DNA of 64,000 nt from Acholoe squamosa (Eukaryota; Annelida; Polychaeta; Phyllodocida; Polynoidae), in assembly GCA_949317995.1 (NCBI GenBank), contig OX439038.1:4792001-4856000 (forward strand), read 5' to 3'. Made by a program: the position numbers and the translations under genes. Shown one piece after another: positions 44,076 to 56,202 of this stretch (positions are counted from its first letter, which is position 1; every line of letters starts with the position of its first letter). The notes beneath the pieces were generated by a model that did no database searches, was not told the origin of the DNA, and saw only the letters and a list, made by a program, of their open reading frames with translations.

Positions 44076-44378
44076 CACTGAAAACCTGAAAGATCCGAAA
44101 CTAGTCAGTGGTGACGACTTTAGGTCCTCCAGTTGGCGATACCTAAAACTACAGCTTTAGGTAGTCAAAATGATGACATAGGTCATCATCCTGACGACCT
44201 GAGTCGTCAGTATGACAATACTGACAGTACAGAGTTGTCATACTGATGACTTAGGTCATCAGGATGATGACCTAAAGTCGTCATTTTGACTACCTAACGT
44301 TGTAGTTTTAGGTATCGTCAACTTGAGGACCTAAAGTGGTCACCGCTGACTAGTTTCGGATCTTCCAGGTTTCCAGTG
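44076..44378. mobile_element. 303-bp near-perfect palindrome with CACTG ends
   Basis: Almost the whole element is two arms: CACTGAAAACCTGAAAGATC, 'cgaaactagtcag', 'actttaggtcctc', 'gatacctaaaacta' and 'gtagtcaaaatgatgac' on the left all recur in inverse on the right. The centre is 'gtcatactg'/'cagtatgac'. Flanks are TA on both sides, as for the 872-bp CACTG element at 30965. Confidence 0.85.
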
Positions 44379-44534
44379 TACATGTATGCTAATATCAGCG
44401 ACTTCAAGCTCTCAAGATCTCAGCATCAGCCTTGCTCCTGCTATCTCATGCAGCTTGGAAGTATGGTACGCACATGAATTTACGCGAGAAGTTCCGAGAT
44501 TGGAGCTGTCATGGACGTGCATACAGGGCCTCCC

Positions 44535-44720
44535 AAGTCAAGCTGGCCCCACCTCGACCACTATCGTGATCCACCGCTGGCTTATAGAGATTCTGGGATA
44601 AAGTAGTTCTGCCCACTGGTTACTGTAGTAATAACATGCAGGCAGGTAACATGCATTGTAATATTCCCCACTAAATGGGGGCCCATAATGCCTAGACGTG
44701 AGGGAGGTAATCCCTAGAAT
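44535..44720. repeat. Dispersed repeat, unexpanded sister of 36266-36640
   Basis: Shares 'gctggccccacctcgaccacta', 'gtagttctgcccactggtt', 'aggcaggtaacatgc' and 'ccatcatgcct'-type phrases with the copy in kinase intron 5, but has one terminal segment instead of eleven. Confidence 0.85.
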
Positions 44721-44929
44721 GTGTCTTGTGGTGAGATTGCTCCAAATTCAGTACTATATCAAAACAACATTAAAATCATGACCACTAAAATTCCCCAGGG
44801 AGCTAGATATCCACAGAGCATGACTTGTGACCCAGTTGTGTATATTTACTTTCTATATCTGTACGTCACACATACAGTAAGACACACTGATCTAGATACT
44901 AAGGGACTTGTTTTTATTAAATAAATCTT

Positions 44930-45650
44930 TAACCCTTTTAAATATGTGAAGACCTAGTAAAGCTATCCGCCAGCACTTCATTGGTGCATCCCAGAGCTGC
45001 GGTGAGGGGTGAATGCAGTCGAGGGGAGCAGAGTCGCCAGGGATGCATTCTAGAATTATGACATTGATTGTTATGATGCACCAATGCAGCCTTGGTGAGT
45101 TACTTGCCAGGGCTGCATTCATGCATCATGCCAACCCTACAGGGTCGATACACTCTTGGAGTGTGGGCATGATTCCCGAATGAAGTACTGCTGAGCAGAT
45201 TTGCCAGGTCTTCATTGGTGCATCATGACAGCCAATGGGCATGATGCACTCCTGCATCAGTGGCCCTTAAAGGGTTAAGGGCCACCTATGTACCAGGGCA
45301 TCACGTCCATTGGTTGTCATGATGCACCAATGAGGTAGGCCTACTGGCACGTCTGGGCCTCAATCGGATTCAATCCGGTGCTGGCAGGTCTGCACACCAT
45401 CACTTCATTGGTGCATCATACTGAATCTCTTGGAATGTATCAACCATAAAGGGTAGTCATGATGCATGAATGCAGTCCTGTGCAGCAGTGACACCATGGC
45501 TGCATTCATGCATCATGACTACAAAAAGGCATGATACACTGATGGTGTAATTTTACACCTGCTAAAATGCATCACTACATCATGCCCATTGGCTTTCATA
45601 ATGTATAAATGCAGCCTTGCTGACAAACTCCATGCACCATGCCAGCTATA
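44930..45650. repeat. Cloverleaf foldback elements, two to three copies in series
   Basis: Copy at 44930-45278 (starts TTAACCCTTTTAAATATG, ends GGCCCTTAAAGGGTTAAGG) includes two 'cagcc(c/t)tgg' hairpins and a 'gaagta' hairpin. A second runs from about 45280 to 45560, with the hairpin arm interrupted by ~30 unrelated bases at 45345-45375. Another fragment reaches 45650, where a Harbinger-type MITE begins. Confidence 0.75.
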
Positions 45651-45654
45651 GTAA

Positions 45655-45983
45655 GGGAGTGATCATTTTTTAACAACAGGGGGGGGGCTGGTGGGTTTGC
45701 GCGTGGACGCGCAAAAAATATTTCGACCCCCCTCTTGCGGGGGTAACATTTTTTCGAACCCCCCATAAGGGACAAAAGTTACGTGTGAACGTCCCCTTTT
45801 ACCCCCTTTTTTTCCCCCTAGTAACGCGCGGGGGTTTCCACTGAAAACAGGTGAAATTATTTTGACCCCCCCCATCAGAGGTATTGAAAAAATTCTGACC
45901 CCCCTGGTCAAGGGGTTGAAAAAATTCTGACCCCCCCCAAACCCACCAGCCCCCCCCCCTGTTGTTAAAAAATGATCACTCCC
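45655..45983. mobile_element. Harbinger-type MITE with TAA target duplication
   Basis: Ends GGGAGTGATCATTTTTTAAC and GTTAAAAAATGATCACTCCC are perfect inverses. TAA lies on both sides (45652-45654, 45984-45986). 329 bp, with long G and C runs. Relative to 27265 the inner sequence is inverted. The minus open frame at 45663-46061 is inside it. Confidence 0.9.
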
Positions 45984-46001
45984 TAAGGGCATAATGGATG
46001 G

Positions 46002-46055
46002 CTGGGCTTCCACTAGGTCCTTTATCTTAGAGATAAAAGGACCGAGTGGAAGCCT
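46002..46055. repeat. 54-bp palindrome
   Basis: GGGCTTCCACTAGGTCCTTT pairs with AAAGGACCGAGTGGAAGCC around ATCTTAGAGAT, leaving almost no loop. Could extrude as a cruciform. Confidence 0.9.
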
Positions 46056-46609
46056 AGTCATCTACTATCGCGTTTCTACCATGGTTTCTACAATTATATC
46101 AAGTATTTGTACCTTATAAAGCCATTAAATCCATTGATTTTTGTTGTGAGTCCATGTGAAGGGGCCGGTCCTGCACCATATTGGTTTCTTGACAAGTCAT
46201 CGATATGCGAGCATATATTTTCCATTTACACTGTAAATACAGCAAAGCTGCGGCTGTCATCAAGATAGGTGACCATATACAGCTATATTTAAGTCTCACG
46301 GGTGTATAGGCCATGATTGGATATGTTATTCTTCTCAATACAGTCAATTTCCATCAACGATATCGCTACGATTCAAATCAAAACAGAGCATCTTCCTTGG
46401 CGAGTGGACCGGACAATGCACACGCAAAATGTTATGTTGAAGTGCCTCCCTTGGGCATGTTCATAGTAGAACTGCTGGAAAGGAGTGTGCGCGGCTGCCA
46501 GAATACCCTCAGACCATATACCAACGTAACATATTGTATCAAAAATTTTCACGATGCCTTTAGTGCATGCTAAATACATCACGTCTCGGCACCAGAAACC
46601 AGTGCCTAA

Positions 46610-47660
46610 ACCAGGGTATAAACCCTGCTAGTTTTAGCACCCTTGGAGGTTCAGCATGATGCATCAATGATGTACTGATAAGGGCATTGCCAAGCACCTC
46701 ATTGGTACATCATGCAGACCAATGAATGTAATGCACTAAAACAATATCAGTCTTTTAAAGGGTTAAAGGATGCCCATCCTGAATAGATATAATGCAATAA
46801 ATACCCCCTGTCTGTGCACGCCTGGGCCCCTTACACAGTTTTACAACACACCTATAGAAACTTCCCATTGATACTACCTCTATCTGACTAGCAGACTGAA
46901 TCATTAACCCTTTAAATACACTATTATATCTTAGCCCTATAAGGGGTGCTGATGCATCAATGCATCATGCCTATTGGTCTTCATTGGTCTGCCTGAATGC
47001 AGCCCTGGTGCATAAATCACCAGGGCTGCATTCATGCAGAATACCAACAGAGTTGATACATTTCTGGAGGGTTGCCATGATGCTCCAATGAAGTGGTTGA
47101 GAGCTTCGTAAGTCGTGAGTCTCAAGGAGTCAGCGTGGTGCAAGCTCGCGAGCGTCACTGTCAGAGCAAATAGCCTCGATGTAATTTTTATAAAATAATA
47201 TTTTCGGCAAAAGTATTTCTACGGCGTAGGGACAGTATCATTAGGGTTGTTGTTTTATCAAATTCTATAAGAGCTTGGAGTATGTTATCATGGTTTGTAC
47301 GGCCTTACTTATCTGGTTTGAGATTAATGCTAGATCACGTGAGCACATGGGCAGTACCACGTGACTACGCTGACTCCTTGATGTCGCACGCTAGCTGGAG
47401 AGTCTGCATCAGTAGGCTGTCATAGGGTTCATGCAATCAATTAACTCACCGCAGCTGCATCATGCCATCATGTGGGTGATGACGTCATGTTGTCATGATG
47501 CATGAATGCAATCTTGGTGGGCTGCATTGCCCAGGTTGCATTCACAGCATTTTGCATTAACCCTTTAAATGGTGCATGATCACATAATGGCCACCATTAA
47601 GGGTTGATTTAGATACTCCCAAAGGGTGAGCATGATGCATGAAACCAGGGCTTTATTTTA
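46610..47660. repeat. Cloverleaf foldback elements, three copies
   Basis: About 46610-46768 (ends CTTTTAAAGGGTTAAAGG), 46925-47110 (CCCTATAAGGGGTGCTGATG, hairpin CAGCCCTGGTGCATAAATCA, 'gagggttgccatgatgctcc') and 47415-47640 (GATGCATGAATGCAATCTTG, TTAACCCTTTAAATGG). The stretch 47110-47410 between is unlike the family and contains 'ggagtcagcgtggtgc' near 47127 with partial inverse 'acgctgactcc' near 47378, so it may be a separate insertion. Confidence 0.65.
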
Positions 47661-47777
47661 TGGTGGATACGACGGCCTCATAGGTTTAACCATGAAGGTC
47701 CTTATCACATAGGCCCATAGAATACGGCATCCCCGTATTCAATGGTCAGGTCATGTGACATTCTAATGGTTCTAATC

Positions 47778-47853
47778 GCATTCCCCTTGGTGGCATTGGT
47801 TGCATCCCACATTGAGGGATACGACCAATGCCACCTCGGGGAATACAATGCAA
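47778..47853. repeat. 76-bp palindrome
   Basis: GCATTCCCCTTGGTGGCATTGGT pairs with 'accaatgccacctcggggaat' around 'tgcatcccacattgagggatac'. Adjacent inverse phrases (CCCATAGAATACGG and CCCCGTATTCAATGG) suggest a larger degraded foldback at 47690-47880. Confidence 0.8.
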
Positions 47854-47880
47854 AAATATTCCATGGTCGTGGACATTTTC

Positions 47881-49641
47881 TTATGTATATGCATCATGCT
47901 GCATCATTGTGAAGACATGCCGGACACCGGCTATGGCCAGCAAACCAAGCCTGCATAATTGAAAATGTGCAGGACCAAATGTCCCACAATGTGAAGACTG
48001 AATGGCTTTGATGCATTTATGCGCTATCTACCTTTAGAGGATTTTGATAACGGTCGTGCCCTGAGAGGGTAAAATTTATGATCCACATTCAGACTGTATA
48101 CATCCTGGGACCCACCTGCCCTAGATACCTGTATGTATATAAGGAGGACTGGGAGGGGGAAGACAGGGGCTCCTGATGGAGGGGTCCCTATGTCATATGT
48201 CTATTTTTAGAAATTTTTATAATTATCACATGTCACTTCAAAATCCCCATGTCACTTCTAAGAACTTACCATATTGAACTTGATAAAAAAAAAGAACCAT
48301 GTCACCAATTTTTCCCTCATGGCACTGATAGCAATATCATATGTCACACGCAAATCACCAATCAGTGCAATTTGCCAATTTTGCAATGCAATATGCGCAG
48401 AGCTCAAATATGCGCAGAGCTCAAATTTTGCACCGAGTACCAATATGTGTGATTCAGCAACTAGGAGTATTAAGGAGGAAAACTTACCATACCATAGACA
48501 AATGTTTGAATAACATAGCTAGTTATCATCCAAAATTATTAGAGTGATGAATTCTATAGATTTTCCTAAAATCTCAGTCCATTTGAAATTGCGCAAAGTA
48601 GAATTGGCGAGATGCACAGATTGGCGAATTGCGCCTAACATCACATGTCAAATAAAGAAATACCCATCAAGTCGCCATGTGGAATTTAGTGGTTTAGAGC
48701 CATAACAGACAGAGGTGTGTGTATTACACATGTACAACTAACTACTACGACTTCAGTTATTACTGGAGGCAGTCATATTGGGGGCACCATATCTGGACCA
48801 CAACAGGCTTGATATAGCCATGTTATTTAAGGAATAATATCATATGAATTCACAGGGATAATACTCCAGAAAAGTTGGCCAGGATTGGCAGCACAGTTGG
48901 ATCAATATTACTTTAGTATTACATGGAATATTTCTGGGATTTATCACTTAAGGTGGAGATTGGCTGTAATCAAAGCTACAGGACACATAACCTTATGAAT
49001 AGAGTGCCTTTGGCTTTGATTGATGGTACCGGAACCTACTGTAGCTATAGGGTACAGGACCACTTATTCAAGTTAACTCTATCTCTTAATGCACGGACAG
49101 TCAATACTGTGCCTATACATGGGTTAAATTTGACACAGGCAACACGCTGACGCAACGGTGTTTAAGATTTGACACGAGTGACACGGCACTTTATGGCACC
49201 TATGTAAGGGCCCCTTCCTGGTCAACTTGCCTTGTGATTACCACACTGTCACATTTAAGAAAGTGAATTTTGACTAATGCTGAGAATCAGAAATTAACAA
49301 TCAGAAAAAAAGGCAATGTTTACTGCACTCAAGCGACAACGTATAAAATTTACTTATCACACAGTAACTACCAGAAAAACTGATCTGCAGGTACACTGGA
49401 TAGCAGTAATGATGCATTAACAATGGCAGCAACTAGTCTCCTCTTCACTGGATTCCTGTGGTAATCCAGCAACACTATTAAGTTCATCATAATTACCCAC
49501 TAAAATATCACCAGAACAGCAAAATGTGTGTTCCCTAATCTGTGTATATGATCAGATATGAACAGTAACTTTTGACACAGTCTGTGACTGACAGCAATAG
49601 AAAACAATTCACACTGTGTTACATTACATGAAGGACACAAA
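47881..49641. other. Intergenic; no gene recognised
   Basis: Holds phrases of the 'atgtca..ttctaag' family (48180-48260), a short duplicated ATGCGCAGAGCTCAA (about 48391 and 48411), and possibly the promoter of the gene that starts at 49642, though no TATA element is clear. Overlapping frames at 48249-48547 on both strands look like chance. Confidence 0.4.
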
Positions 49642-52600
49642 ATGGCGGACACCAGCAAAGTTCAAGGTCACACAAGTCCCAATATCAAGGACACATCACC
49701 TCACAATTACTTCCGGTTTGTATGGGACGACGATGAGGAAGCAGACGATGCACCCACACCACCGCAGCACCGGAAGGACTATCCGGAACCACCAGAACTT
49801 CTGCCAGATACGACACTTCCTACAGGGATGCATTCTGGGAACTCACAGACACCCAATTATGTACCCAGACTAGAGGCTCCTCCCTCTCACCCCAATCCAC
49901 ATAGAAGCCCTACTAGGCCTAGCACTACTACCCCAACACACATTACCAAGAACATATATAACCTGTCTGTAGGAGGGGTCAATCCCAATGACTCTAAGAT
50001 GAACCATCTCTCCACTGGGAGAACTGACCCTAATAATGTCACTGGTACACAGGGGGAGGTGGTACTAGGAGTAAGTGACATAGATGCTGTCTACTCTAGT
50101 ACCAAGGACAAGGGTTATCTATCAGAGATAGAGGATACCCACCCCCAGGTGTCCTACCCTGCTCTGCATGGGGTGGATGGAGGAGATAAGGCAGCAGGAG
50201 GGGGCAGTAGTGTACCTATACTGCAGTACCCTGGTATGAGGCCCAGGGGGAGCTATGAGAGCAGTGGTGTCAAGAGGCCTCTCAGCCCACTCAGGGTTAA
50301 TAATCCTAAGTCTAAAGGTAATTGTATTGATTTGTTTTACTGAAAAATGGGGCAACCAGAAATTTCTCCTGATGAAATAAATGAGAATACCTGTATGTGC
50401 TGTGAGTTCTGATAAAGTTTTACCTGGTGTATGAATTATCTGAGAATATGCATTTTATTGCTCTATAAAACCTTTACCTTAGTTGTCAATGTTATCTCCC
50501 ATACTGGCCTGTATAGGCATTGAGTGTATGAAAAAGCACTGGTCTTGAATAAGGGGTGGGGATACAATGAAATTTGAAAATGCACTATGATCTTTCTCTC
50601 GAACGAGCGCCGGTTTTGAATAAGGACTGGGGTATTGGCTGGTTAAACTCAATGAGAGCCCTGGCACTTATATGTGTGTTGTGTTTTACAGGGAGACAAT
50701 GACCTGGTTTCATGAATTTGATGCATTTGAGAGGTGGGATGGTCTCCGAGAAATTTTGGAGTAGAGTAATTCATCTTTTTATGGGTATACTATGGGTGTG
50801 GATGGTTACTATTGCGCAGGTAATTTTTCTTAAATACGTAAACTGTTGCCATGTTTACCAATGCAATTTGGTACCATGTCAACAATTGCTCAGTTGCCAT
50901 ACCTAGTTGCAGCACAGGTACAATTCTGTTATCTAACTATCTACTGTATGTCCATTTTGTGCACCCATATACCCTCTATGTACACCCCTAATTTCACAGT
51001 TGTGCTATGTATAGGTACATAGCTACAAGGGGAAACATCATGTCAACAATTGCCCTGGACATACATTAGATAGTTAGATACCAGAATCGCACCTGTGCTA
51101 CAAAAATAATATTAATGTCAACAATTGGCCGGACATCAACGTTTTAGCAACGTTGAACACTTCCTCCTTCCAGTTTCCCTCGTAACCTTTGTCGAAGGGA
51201 CCTTTAGCCCTCAACATTCTCACTCTGTCGCCTGGAATGATGATGTTGGTGTCGGAACGTCCAGGGTGCATCTTTTTCCATATTTCCTCGATTTGTTTCT
51301 TAGTAGGGAGTTCGTGTCTGTAGAAAACAGTCTCGCTGTTTTCCGCGCTGACGTCAGCAGGCGACATTTTCAACGTCTTGTGGTGAGTGCGATTGTAAGT
51401 AGACACAGCCTTGTTCAGTACGTCTGTGTGTGAAATAGCACCACAGCTTCTCCTTCAGACTTCATTTCAAACGCTCCACTAAACTAGCTTTGATGTCGTC
51501 GTTTTCACTGGTGAAAAACTCTATTTCTTTCCTCTTGAGGTGATCTTGGAAGGTCTTGTTGAGAAATTCTTTCCCCTTGTCTGTTTGAACGGAGCCCGGA
51601 TGTCTCTCCGGATGGGTTTATGTTTAGTGTAGGCGTCCAGAGATCCAAGGCGTCTCGGATGAAAGCCGAGTTTCGACCGCGGAAATGGTGTTTCTGCAGT
51701 TTGGTGACACTGGTGAAACTAGAGGGTGCTTTGACGTCGATGTACTTAGCCACCACTCGTCTCTTTTCTTTTTCCTTCTTGGTCTGTTTCTTTGTACTTG
51801 CCATCTCAGAGATTCAGAGTCAGAGTACACTTGGCTATTGCGTCCTTTCTTTTTCTTGCTTTGATTACTCATCCTGATGGAGGAAGGGCGAGGTGTAGCA
51901 GGCGATCTCCTGCTGGAAGTCGGAGTTTTGTAAATGTCGTAGTCGATGTCCTTACAACGGGAGGTGGCGGCGCCGATGAGGGGAGTGGCGTCCTCATAGT
52001 AGCAGTAGTCGTCATCGCCGTCGCCGTCTTCCTCTTCCTTGTTGGAGCTCGTTTGTTTCCTCCCTCTGCTGGCAGGTATTCTGTCCGAAGCTTTGTTAGG
52101 AGCGCCTGCTTTATAGACTTGGTTTCCGATCAAGGAGGCGGTGGGACTTCCATGCTCAGCACACGCTTGAACAGCGTCTATCCCTTGGGTCTCAACGCTG
52201 TCTTCCTGCTGGCGTCATTCAGTAAGTCCATTATGCTAATTGGACTGGCAGGATCCGTTTTTTTCGACCCATCATCTCGCTCACCGGACCGTCGTCTTCC
52301 ACTTGACCAAGTCGGATTTTTGCAGTCTCTTAAACAGCTTGGTGGTGGCGTTGCGTTTCCTCTGTGGACACCTCAAGGAGGGAAGTTCGGGAGTCAGTGG
52401 TGGTACGAGAGCGGATGCAGGAATCGTGTGGTTGTTTGGATTTGCGAGAAAGAATTGTAACCTATTCAACAACCTCTTGTATTTCAGCATTTTTTTACGC
52501 AATTTCAAAGTGGGGTCATTCAACACTAGGTCCAAGTCCCTGTAGATAAACTGTAGCACCTGGTGTAATGCAGCATTGGGATGAAGACCTTTTTCTGCCT

Positions 52601-55600
52601 GTCTATAGTAATAAGCCATATTGGAGGGTAGGGATACAGCGGTAGCGAAAGAGGAGGGGTTCTTGTTTTCACGCTCATCGTCATCATCAGCAGCAGCAGC
52701 AGTACCAGCAGCAGCAGCAGCAGCTGTGGGGACATCAGGTGGTCCTCATAATTTCGAGAGCGACTTAGGATCTACGAGAGCCAAGCGCTTGTAGTGTTGC
52801 TCCTCAGGGTCCGTCATCATCGTGGCAGCTGTGGTGGTGAGGTGTCAAATGAAGAGCTCTATATACGGAGAACGCTTTTTATAAGGGGTAAGGCCAGACC
52901 TATCAGAGCCGGAATGAGGAAACCACCCTTTTGAACCAAGACGTTTCTCTTTCTTTTGATAGTGATAGCTTTTTTGGACACCGTCCTCAACACGTCAGCA
53001 GATTCTCAAAGACTTTCCAGTTGGTTCTCGGTGAGCGGAATGTTTCCCTCCAGTAAATTCTGACAGATTTTGCTCAATGTCGTGATCGAATCGTCGCTTC
53101 CAGAGCCCATTAAATGCTCACAATCCTCCGGCGAACACTTTGCCAAGTGTTTAAGGGTGCCGTAATGTCTTCTGAGTCGATGAGTAGTCATTACTTTCTC
53201 TTTCTCTTTTTGTCTAGCGGAACAAACATGATATGATCGTCTATGAACGCCAGGGAGGAGCGTATTCTCAGGTCGTCCGGTGTTGTCTGCTTGAAGTCCA
53301 GAAGCAGGTTTGAGTGAGGACGCTTGAGTTCATGGGTAAATATACTGGAGAGGGCTGCCGACTTGGAGGGAAACACCTGACGAGACAGAGCGCCTATTTG
53401 TCCCATGTCGTGAGGGTTCTTAAAAATGAGTGATGTATATGACGCTCATGTTCCAGTGATGGTAATATTTGGTAAAGATGTTGGCTACCACTTGCTGGTT
53501 GGAACTGCTCTTCAGATCGTCCAATATCAGTAGAGTGTGTGGTCGAGGCGCGGTGGATTCTTCTTTTTCTTCTCCCACTATGTCTTCTTTGCTGGGAAGA
53601 CCTTCTGCGTAGTCTTTTTGCATTTTTTCAAAGAGCGGCTGCCACTCGCCGTAATGGTAAAAGACCTTTTCCAGCGGCAGTGTGACCAAATTGCTAACGT
53701 CGCTCAGAAATTGATTCACCAAGCGTGATTTTTCACAACCAGACGGACCACTGATGATGCAACTGAAGGGTCCTTGTAGTCGGGGATCAAAATCTATTTA
53801 GGTGAAGGTTGTGATTTTACCACTCGACATTTTTCAGCGGGCGTTATGGGGTCGTTGTAGTAGTAGTAGAAGTAAAAGAAGTGGTGGTGACTTCTACTAC
53901 TACGGTTGTGGTGTTCCTCAGTCGAAAGAGTCAGGAAGGAGTCATAGCGAGTTTTATTCTATCTTGTTAAGTTTCACGACACCTGATAAAATCACCGTCT
54001 CTCATATTTTTTTCTCTTCTTATGCAATATATTTTATTTTCACTCAATTTTACACATGTCATATATCCAAAAAAAAATTATTTATTAAAAAAAAAATAAA
54101 GGGGGGCAATCTTTTTTTTCTCTTTGGGCAAAGCTTGTGGCTTTGCCTTTTTCTTTAACTATTTGGGCAAAGCTTGTTGCCTTGCCTTTTTCCTCTCCTC
54201 TTTAACATAACTGTATCCAAAAAGGTATCAGGGGTAACAGCACAGTGGCAACAAACACAAACTGGAATGTAATCTTAAAAGTAGTACGTCCCCTTCTTCT
54301 TCAATTCGGCCTCATTGTAATAGGCTGGATAACAGGTGACCACTTTGAAACGATTCCAGATCGTGTTCACGTCGGCCACCACTTGAACCCACCGAATGGG
54401 AGCGGCGGTTACCCCCAAAAAACCAATGTCCTTGTCGAATCTTTTCATGGCGCTTATTCTCACCATATTTGAACACCCTTTATTTTCATGAAATGCCCAA
54501 TGAGTGGGTGCACTGAGGGTGGTTATCAAACATTATACCATGATTTCTTGGTTACTCAGTGCTTTTTGGTGTCTATTCCCATCCACATATCTGTCGATAT
54601 TGCACACCCTATAGGCTGTAACATCAATTTTGTAATGCGTGCGGTTATCCACACGCCTCTCATGTCCTGCCATGTCATATGTTACATGTTAAAACCAACA
54701 GACTATTTCATTGCCATGGTAGGGGTCGAACCTGCAATCTCAGGTCCTTAGTCCAACTCCCTATGCAGTGCGCCACAGAGGCCGACGAGAGGTGGTTGGC
54801 TAGAACTAAATCAAACAAAGGAATCCTAGCCGGGCGCCGAGGCGTGTGTACCGATCGTGTATACATAACCACGGGACGCATTCAAATCAATCCAAGCTGA
54901 GACGCCCGCAGGAGAAGGAGACGCGGTAGCCTAGCGGTTAGCGCATTGCGCTCAGCCGTCAGAGGTACATGGATCGAGCCCCGGTCCGGGCGCATCTTTT
55001 TTCGCCGTGTGCACTGTCGCTGTCTGCTGCCGGGAGAGGAGGTGTATTATACACAAACATAACAGCGAGACGCATCTTTTTTAGCCATGTGCGCTGTCGC
55101 TGTCCGCTGCCGGGAGAGGAGGTGTATTATACACAAACATAACAGCGAGACGCATCTTTTTTCGCCATGTGCGCTGTCGCTGTCCGCTGCCGGGCGAGGA
55201 GGTGTATGTACACTATTTTTCGCCGTGTGCCACTGCCAAGCCTAGCCGAGACTGGGGCTGTCGCTGTCCGCTGCCGGGCGCCGAGGTGTATGTACCGATC
55301 ATGTACACACAATGGCTGGCATCGAGTCCTGGGTAGGGGGAGTAATTTTTGTTTTCAACTTGAATTTATCGGTATTATATTGATTATTTATTGGTTTCGT
55401 GGTATAAAAAAAGTAGTCAATGGATAACTCATGACTTGTGTGTGTTAGCAAAGGCTAATGATACTCAGCCTATGGCCTCGTGTCATTATCCTTCACTAAC
55501 ACACACTCGTCATGAGTTATCCATTGGTTACTTGTTCAGTAATGGAGTAAATTCCTTTCTTTAAAGAGAGCTTTCGGCCATACCTCTATTTTTTCTTTTT

Positions 55601-56166
55601 TTACTACTTCTACTGCTTTTGCTGTTGCAACTGCTGCTGCTTCTACTGCAGCTGCTACTGCTGCTACTGCTGCCGAAGAAAAGTCGCTACTTCTTCTTCT
55701 ACTACTACTACTACTTCTACTTCTACTACTACTACTACTACTTTCCCTGGTTGTGTTTCTTCTTCATCTGCTCCTACTACTTTCGCTATTTCTATCACTA
55801 CTATTACTTTTGGTACTACTGCTGCTGATACTGGCACTGCAACTAAATTCCGCAGTCGTTAATGCGACTTACATGTATAAGGGGATGATGGCTCATTAGG
55901 AGATTAAGACATTCAAAGTCTGTAAACAAAAACTACAGGGAGTGGTTAACAGTAGGGGGAAAAAATAATCTTGTAACAGAGAAGTCAAAGTGTTTTAATT
56001 GGATCACTCACTAGCCGAGGTGTGGCGTGCACAGCAGCAGCAGCGCGCGTGGCGCCATAAAATGGTGGACATGTGCACACCTCCCCGCCTACCTACCTAC
56101 CATAGTACCTCGCGTATAAGGTATGCCCCCCAACTTGAGGGAATGCTATAAAGTGTATCTGCAAGC

Positions 56167-56202
<36 letters not shown>

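Noticed and set aside
45663..46061. 132-residue Gly/Pro-rich minus-strand protein
   Set aside because: It lies almost wholly within a Harbinger-type MITE and crosses its ends.
51792..52460. 222-residue plus-strand frame
   Set aside because: It is the complement of the Maverick-derived minus-strand frames and has no domain of its own.
54712..54791. Functional tRNA-Leu(AAG) gene
   Set aside because: Acceptor ends do not form a clean 7-bp stem, and a SINE-like second tRNA head lies nearby.
55619..55828. 69-residue Leu/Tyr-rich plus-strand membrane protein
   Set aside because: Low-complexity translation of CTN triplets with no supporting signals.
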